From Streptomyces liliifuscus (GTDB taxonomy: Bacteria; Actinomycetota; Actinomycetes; Streptomycetales; Streptomycetaceae): a stretch of DNA of 64,000 bases. The stretch covers positions 2,666,001 to 2,730,000 of the forward strand of contig NZ_CP066831.1 in the NCBI RefSeq assembly GCF_016598615.1, given 5' to 3'. The translations under genes and the position numbers were made by a program. The notes under the pieces are model-generated. The model searched no databases. It had not been told where the DNA came from and saw nothing but the letters and a program-made list of their open reading frames with translations. Positions 59,236 through 64,000 of the stretch are shown here, piece by piece; within the stretch, counting starts at the first letter, position 1, and each line of letters starts with the position of its first letter.

Positions 59236-60867
59236 CTATGGGGTGGCCGGGTGCTCGTACGGGCTGGTCGGGCCCCCGTCGTCCTGCCGTACGAGCACCA
59301 CCGACCAGGGCGTGAGCCGGCGTTCGTACGTCAGCTCGCCCGCCGCGTCGGCCCGTACGGTCTCCGTGCGCGGGGCCGTCCTTCGCAGGGCGGTGATGTC
59401 CTCGCGGGAGAGCGGTTCGGGTGCGCCGCGCTCGCGCCAGGCGGCGACGGTGTCGCCGCCGGACGCGCTGCCGGGCTCAAGGATCTCCACGGTGAAGGCG
59501 GCATGGGCCGGCAGTCCGGTGAGGCTCAGGGTGTACGGGACGGGGGTGCCGAGGGCCAGCGTCTCCTCGGCGACCGTGCGGTCCGGTGTCGAGAGGGGCA
59601 CGGCGAGGGGCATCTCGGGCGGGTAGTGGTAGGCGAGGGCGGCGATCCGGCCGGTCGCCGCTTCCCGGGTGACGACCGCGCCCGGCACCCGGACGAGGAG
59701 TTCGTCGCCGAGGGCGTGCAGGAACCGGTAGGCGTGGTACGTCGGCTTGGGTATGCCCTGCTGGTTGAGGAGTCCGAAGCCGCCGTGGAAGGCCGTGTCC
59801 CCGGCGCCCATCTCCTCGAAGACGTCCGTGAACGTCCAGTACGCGAGGGAGTCGACGAGGCCGATCGACTCCAGGTTGGCCCGGACGACGAAGGTGGCGG
59901 CCTGCGGGTGGTCGTGGGTGTGGTCCCGGGAGGAGGGGGTCGAGCTCCACTCGGTGAGGTGGATCTCGGCGTCCGGGAACGGGCTCTTGCCGACGATGTC
60001 CCGGACCGTGGTGAGGTCCCTGCGGGTGGCGTCGGCGCCGCGTGTGTAGTGGGCGCCCTCGCCGTGGTCGTCGAGCGCCCAGTCCGTGGGGTACGGGTGA
60101 CAGGAGACGAAGTCGACGGGCAGCCGCTCGCGGGAGCAGTGGTCGAGGAAGTGCTCCAGCCAGACGGGCCGCCACTCCAGGGCGTCGAGGTTGTCGGCGG
60201 TGACCGTGACATGGCCGCTCCTGTCCTCGGTGTCGCCGTCGAAGCGGGCGTCCGGCACGAAGTTGCTGGTGGCCGGGCCGCCGACACGCAGGGCAGGGTC
60301 AATTGCCTTGAGGGCATGGGCCGTTGTCGCGTACAGGTCGTAGTACTCGGTTCGGGTGCCGCGGAAGAACGGGTCGAGGTTCGGCTCGTTCCACACCTCG
60401 AAGTACCACTGGCGGACCTCGTCGATGCCGTACCGGGCGACCCAGTGGCGGACGGTCGCGGAGACCAGGCTCGTCCAGGCCACCAGGTCGGTGGGCGGGG
60501 AGCCGTGGGCGCCCCACCAGAAGATGGTGCCCTTCTCGCGGGCCAGATCTCCCGGGCTGAAGCCGAGTTCGACGAAGGGGCGGACGCCCGCGTCGAGGAG
60601 CCGGTCGAACAGGTCGTCCACGTACTGGAAGTTGAGGACGGCCTGTCCGTCCCCGCCGAGCCGGTACACGAACATGTCGTCGTGGAAGAGGCCGTGGAAG
60701 CGCACGTACCGGAAGCCGCAGCCCTCCGCGACCTGGCGCAACTGCTCCTGCCAGGAGGCGCGCAGGCCCTCGCCGGCGCGGCCCGCGCCGGCGCACACGG
60801 ACCAGAAGTGGTGCAGCGGCTCGCCCGCGTCGGCGGCGTCGGCACGCGGGGGCAGGATCGAGGTCAT
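59236..60867 (-). CDS. GH39-like glycoside hydrolase (beta-xylosidase/iduronidase type)
   Basis: A 543-residue enzyme with no signal peptide, so it works on imported oligosaccharide. The acid/base motif is EVWNEPNLDPF (Glu161) and the nucleophile motif is HLTEWSST (Glu306), as in family 39. The barrel opening FRYVRFHGLFHDDMFVYR is also typical. GH39 enzymes release xylose or iduronate from non-reducing ends. It overlaps the dehydrogenase gene by four bases (ATGA) and the repressor gene follows after 36 bp. Confidence 0.92.
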   Translation of the reverse strand: MTSILPPRADAADAGEPLHHFWSVCAGAGRAGEGLRASWQEQLRQVAEGCGFRYVRFHGLFHDDMFVYRLGGDGQAVLNFQYVDDLFDRLLDAGVRPFVELGFSPGDLAREKGTIFWWGAHGSPPTDLVAWTSLVSATVRHWVARYGIDEVRQWYFEVWNEPNLDPFFRGTRTEYYDLYATTAHALKAIDPALRVGGPATSNFVPDARFDGDTEDRSGHVTVTADNLDALEWRPVWLEHFLDHCSRERLPVDFVSCHPYPTDWALDDHGEGAHYTRGADATRRDLTTVRDIVGKSPFPDAEIHLTEWSSTPSSRDHTHDHPQAATFVVRANLESIGLVDSLAYWTFTDVFEEMGAGDTAFHGGFGLLNQQGIPKPTYHAYRFLHALGDELLVRVPGAVVTREAATGRIAALAYHYPPEMPLAVPLSTPDRTVAEETLALGTPVPYTLSLTGLPAHAAFTVEILEPGSASGGDTVAAWRERGAPEPLSREDITALRRTAPRTETVRADAAGELTYERRLTPWSVVLVRQDDGGPTSPYEHPATP

Positions 60868-61841
60868 GCGGTGCGCTCCAGTACGGCGTGGTCGATCGCG
60901 TGGGCCAACTCCCGGCCGGACAGCAGCCGTTCGGCCTCCTCCGTGACGGCGAGACCGAGCCGGGCCACCTCGTTGCCCTGCGAGCCCGCGAGATGCGGGG
61001 TGATGAACACGTTCGGCAGGTCGAAGAGCGGTGAGTCGGCGGGCAGCGGTTCCGGGTCGGTGACGTCGAGGATCGCACTGAGCCGGTTCGCGCGCAGCTC
61101 CTCGACGAGGGCGTCGTGGTCGAGGAGGGCGCCGCGGGCCGTGTTGACGAGCACGGATCCCGCGGGCATCAGGGCGAGTTCGCGGCGGCCGATGAGGTGG
61201 TGGGTCTCGGGGGTCTGCGGGGCGTGGACGGTCACGATGTCGCTGGTGGCCAGCAGGTCGTCGAGCGGCAGCAGGGGTACGCCGAGGGCGGCGGCCTCCG
61301 TCGCGTCGACGTACGGGTCGGCGAGGGTGACCCGCAGGTCGAAGGGGTGCAGCAGTTCGATGAGGCGGCGGCCGATCCGGGAGGCTCCGACGACGCCCAC
61401 GCGGCGGCCGAAGTTGCCGATGCCCGGCATGATCTCCCCGTAGGGGAAGGCGCGTCGGGTGCGGAGGCGGTCGCGCTGGGCGAAGAGGTCCTTGCCCGCC
61501 AGGAGGATCATCGCGAGTGTGTACTCCGCCACGGGGAGGGCGTTGGCGCCGGCCGCGGAGGAGACGGTGATGCCGCGTTCCCAGACCGCGGGCGAGGTGA
61601 GTCCCTTGACGGAGCCGGCCGCGTGGAGGATCGCCCGCAGTTTCGGTGCGGCGTCCAGGACCGCCTCGTCGATGTGGGGGCAGCCCCAGCCGGTGATCAG
61701 GATCTCCGTGTCGGCCAGTGCCTCCCGCACTCGGGGGTCGGCGAAGTTCTCGGCCGTCAGAGTGGGATCGATTTCTACCGCGTTGCCCAGGCGGGCCAGT
61801 ACGTCCGGAGGGAAGATCTGGGGCACGTTCTCGGCTGTCAT
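60864..61841 (-). CDS. D-2-hydroxyacid dehydrogenase
   Basis: A 325-residue NAD-dependent dehydrogenase, first gene of the locus. The Rossmann motif is VGVVGASRIGRRLIELLHPF, in which GxGxxG is replaced by GASRIG. NTARGALLDHDALVEELR follows, and the catalytic His appears in the ITPHLAGSQGNEV region. The substrate may be a sugar-derived acid released by the locus. ATG 61841 is used; an in-frame TTG at 61871 is an alternative. A promoter with an operator at its start site stands upstream. Confidence 0.88.
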   Translation of the reverse strand: MTAENVPQIFPPDVLARLGNAVEIDPTLTAENFADPRVREALADTEILITGWGCPHIDEAVLDAAPKLRAILHAAGSVKGLTSPAVWERGITVSSAAGANALPVAEYTLAMILLAGKDLFAQRDRLRTRRAFPYGEIMPGIGNFGRRVGVVGASRIGRRLIELLHPFDLRVTLADPYVDATEAAALGVPLLPLDDLLATSDIVTVHAPQTPETHHLIGRRELALMPAGSVLVNTARGALLDHDALVEELRANRLSAILDVTDPEPLPADSPLFDLPNVFITPHLAGSQGNEVARLGLAVTEEAERLLSGRELAHAIDHAVLERTA

Positions 61842-61903
61842 GGCGATAAGTGCGGCGGGGCGTGGGCGCAAGGTGGGGTGGCCTTCCGGTTCGGTGACGC
61901 GTT

Positions 61904-61950
61904 CATAGCAACCGGTCTCTACGGTAGGTCTCGCGGAGCGAGAGGGTCAA
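61904..61950 (-). promoter_or_regulatory. Promoter plus operator C of the dehydrogenase-GH39-repressor unit
   Basis: On the minus strand TTGACC (61950-61945), an 18-base spacer and TACCGT (61926-61921) form a promoter. The operator core TAGAGACCGGTTG follows at once (61920-61908), giving the same layout as the importer promoter. Confidence 0.78.
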
Positions 61951-62002
61951 TGGACCGGGGTCCGACGGTGAGTGGACGGGGTCCGACGGTTGAGTGGGTA
62001 GG

Positions 62003-62047
62003 TGCGGGTTGGCTGTGGCCGGGCGCGCAGTTCCCCGCGCTCCTGGG
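62003..62047. repeat. GC-rich hairpin repeat, inverted copy between divergent genes
   Basis: The reverse complement of the repeat core is visible as CGCGCAGTTCCCCGCGC (62025-62041). Unlike other copies, it lies in a divergent promoter region. Confidence 0.75.
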
Positions 62048-62074
62048 GTGGGACGGGGCGAGGTAGGTTCCCAT

Positions 62075-63365
<1,291 letters not shown>

Positions 63366-63376
63366 CGGACGGCTCG

Positions 63377-63410
63377 GTCCCCGTCCTGTCCGCCGTGAGC
63401 GGCGGGGACT
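63377..63410 (+). terminator. Terminator after aldO
   Basis: GTCCCCG (63377-63383) and CGGGGAC (63403-63409) pair, enclosing a CCGC/GCGG inner stem. TTTGT follows directly. It stands 11 bases after the aldO stop. Confidence 0.75.
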
Positions 63411-63524
63411 TTGTACAGCCCCTTTCCTAACCCCTTGTCGAAAGTCCTCGGACGGTCATAGCCTTGCGCCGCGCCGGGGCCGTCGGGCCGCCATGGCCTG
63501 GAGGGACCGAGGGGGCACGTTCTG

Positions 63525-64000
63525 GTGAAGCGCACTTCACGCGACATCCGCACCGCGAACCGCTATGGGGTGCTGCGCCAGATCATCGCCCAGTCGCCGA
63601 CGTCCCGCCAGGAGCTGGCCGCCGCGACCGGGCTGAGTCTGGCCACGATCGCCACGCTGGTCGGTGAGCTGCTCGACCTGGGGATGCTTACGGAGGTCGG
63701 GTTCGAGGACTCCGCGGGTGGCCGCCCGCGGGGCCTCGTGGCCGTCAACGCGTCGGGGGGCGCGTTGATCGGCGTCGACATCGCGGAGACGTACGTCCGG
63801 GTCGAGCTGTTCGATCTGGCGCTGGGCGTGCTGGCCCGCGCCGACGAGGACATGCGCCCCGGTGAGATCCGTCCGGAGCAGGTCGTGGGGCATGTCGCCT
63901 CGGCTGTGGGCTCGGTGGTCGCGCAGGCCGGTATCGAGGGCGCCCGGGTGCTCGGGGTCGGGGTCAGCGTGCCGGGCCAGGTGGACCGGGAGGCCGGTGT
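63525..64000 (+). CDS. ROK-family transcriptional regulator, N-terminal part (cut by window edge)
   Basis: The first ~158 residues of a ROK-type regulator. The winged helix reads RTANRYGVLRQIIAQSPTSR and ELAAATGLSLATIATLVGEL, and the start of the sugar-kinase-like ATPase domain follows (ALIGVDIAETYVRVELFDLA, GVGVSVPGQVDREAG). ROK regulators bind sugars or sugar phosphates. GTG 63525 is chosen because GGGGGCACG precedes it and the HTH follows at once. It stands 159 bp after aldO on the same strand, past the terminator. Confidence 0.9.
   Translation, partial: MKRTSRDIRTANRYGVLRQIIAQSPTSRQELAAATGLSLATIATLVGELLDLGMLTEVGFEDSAGGRPRGLVAVNASGGALIGVDIAETYVRVELFDLALGVLARADEDMRPGEIRPEQVVGHVASAVGSVVAQAGIEGARVLGVGVSVPGQVDREAG

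Noticed and set aside
57988..61443. 1151-codon open frame on the plus strand
   Set aside because: It is antisense to the LacI, GH39 and dehydrogenase genes, which have clear catalytic or DNA-binding motifs on the minus strand. Long antisense frames are expected at this GC content.

Overview
The window reads as a chromosomal segment of a Streptomyces-type actinomycete. It has very high GC with GC-rich third positions, many GTG (and one probable TTG) starts, Tat-type signal peptides and short intergenic gaps with 4-base stop/start overlaps. Typical streptomycete families are present: an MsiK-dependent type of sugar ABC importer without its own ATPase, PucR, DUF2637, F420-dependent PPOX, an AldO-type alditol oxidase, and serine/threonine kinases with FHA partners. 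No rRNA, tRNA, CRISPR array, transposase, integrase or prophage gene was seen.

Layout. 1-1581: a copper P-type ATPase (cut by the window edge) translationally coupled to a small membrane protein with a Met/Asp/His tail. 1700-5431: a four-gene carbohydrate importer operon, with a LacI-type operator shared with a divergent Gfo/Idh oxidoreductase (5497-6984). 7030-9517: a 152-bp palindromic element, a 47-bp tandem duplication, an SRPBCC protein convergently overlapping a Nudix protein, a GNAT protein and a stand-alone TOPRIM protein. 9567-18585: purine catabolism, with XdhC, a purine permease, three xanthine dehydrogenase subunits and a divergent PucR regulator. 18750-23953: a TPR-like protein, a GntR regulator with a long repetitive N-terminus, an FhuF-like protein behind an iron box, a DUF2637 membrane protein and an RsbW-like ATPase. 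24501-26167: two secreted proteins. 26243-31476: a sensory cluster in which a kinase is fused to a lytic-transglycosylase-like ectodomain and translationally coupled to an FHA protein, next to a secreted PknH-like protein and an HTH-membrane protein. 31527-37604: pyruvate oxidase, a PP2C-like protein with a huge disordered N-terminus, a TrmB/LuxR-type regulator and a DUF456 protein. 37742-41788: a GH95-like enzyme, an SGNH hydrolase and a PPOX enzyme. 41797-43694: alkylation repair (Ogt plus an Ada-AlkA fusion), with the second copy of the palindromic element behind it. 44254-45592: rsgA with an elaborate leader containing an unlisted 23-codon ORF. 45611-49666: a sigma-like/zinc-finger/membrane/cellulose-binding fusion, a radical SAM protein with unusual cysteine spacing and an alpha/beta hydrolase. 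49712-61841: a probable polysaccharide utilisation locus on the minus strand (2-hydroxyacid dehydrogenase, GH39, LacI regulator, binding protein, two permeases, a 1504-residue exported protein) whose promoters carry matching operator sequences. 62121-64000: alditol oxidase and the start of a ROK regulator.

How the genes fit together. Carbohydrate uptake and breakdown dominates: two CUT1-type importers without an ATPase gene, each beside a LacI operator and sugar-modifying enzymes. A second theme is envelope and signal sensing, through three multidomain membrane proteins that put DNA-binding or kinase-like modules inside and carbohydrate or peptidoglycan-binding modules outside. The purine locus is a complete uptake, oxidation and regulator module. 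At least six copies of a GC-rich hairpin repeat (core GGCGCGGGGAACTGCGCG) and two copies of the 152-bp palindrome are scattered between genes.

All functions are inferred by reading the sequence; no database search was run.
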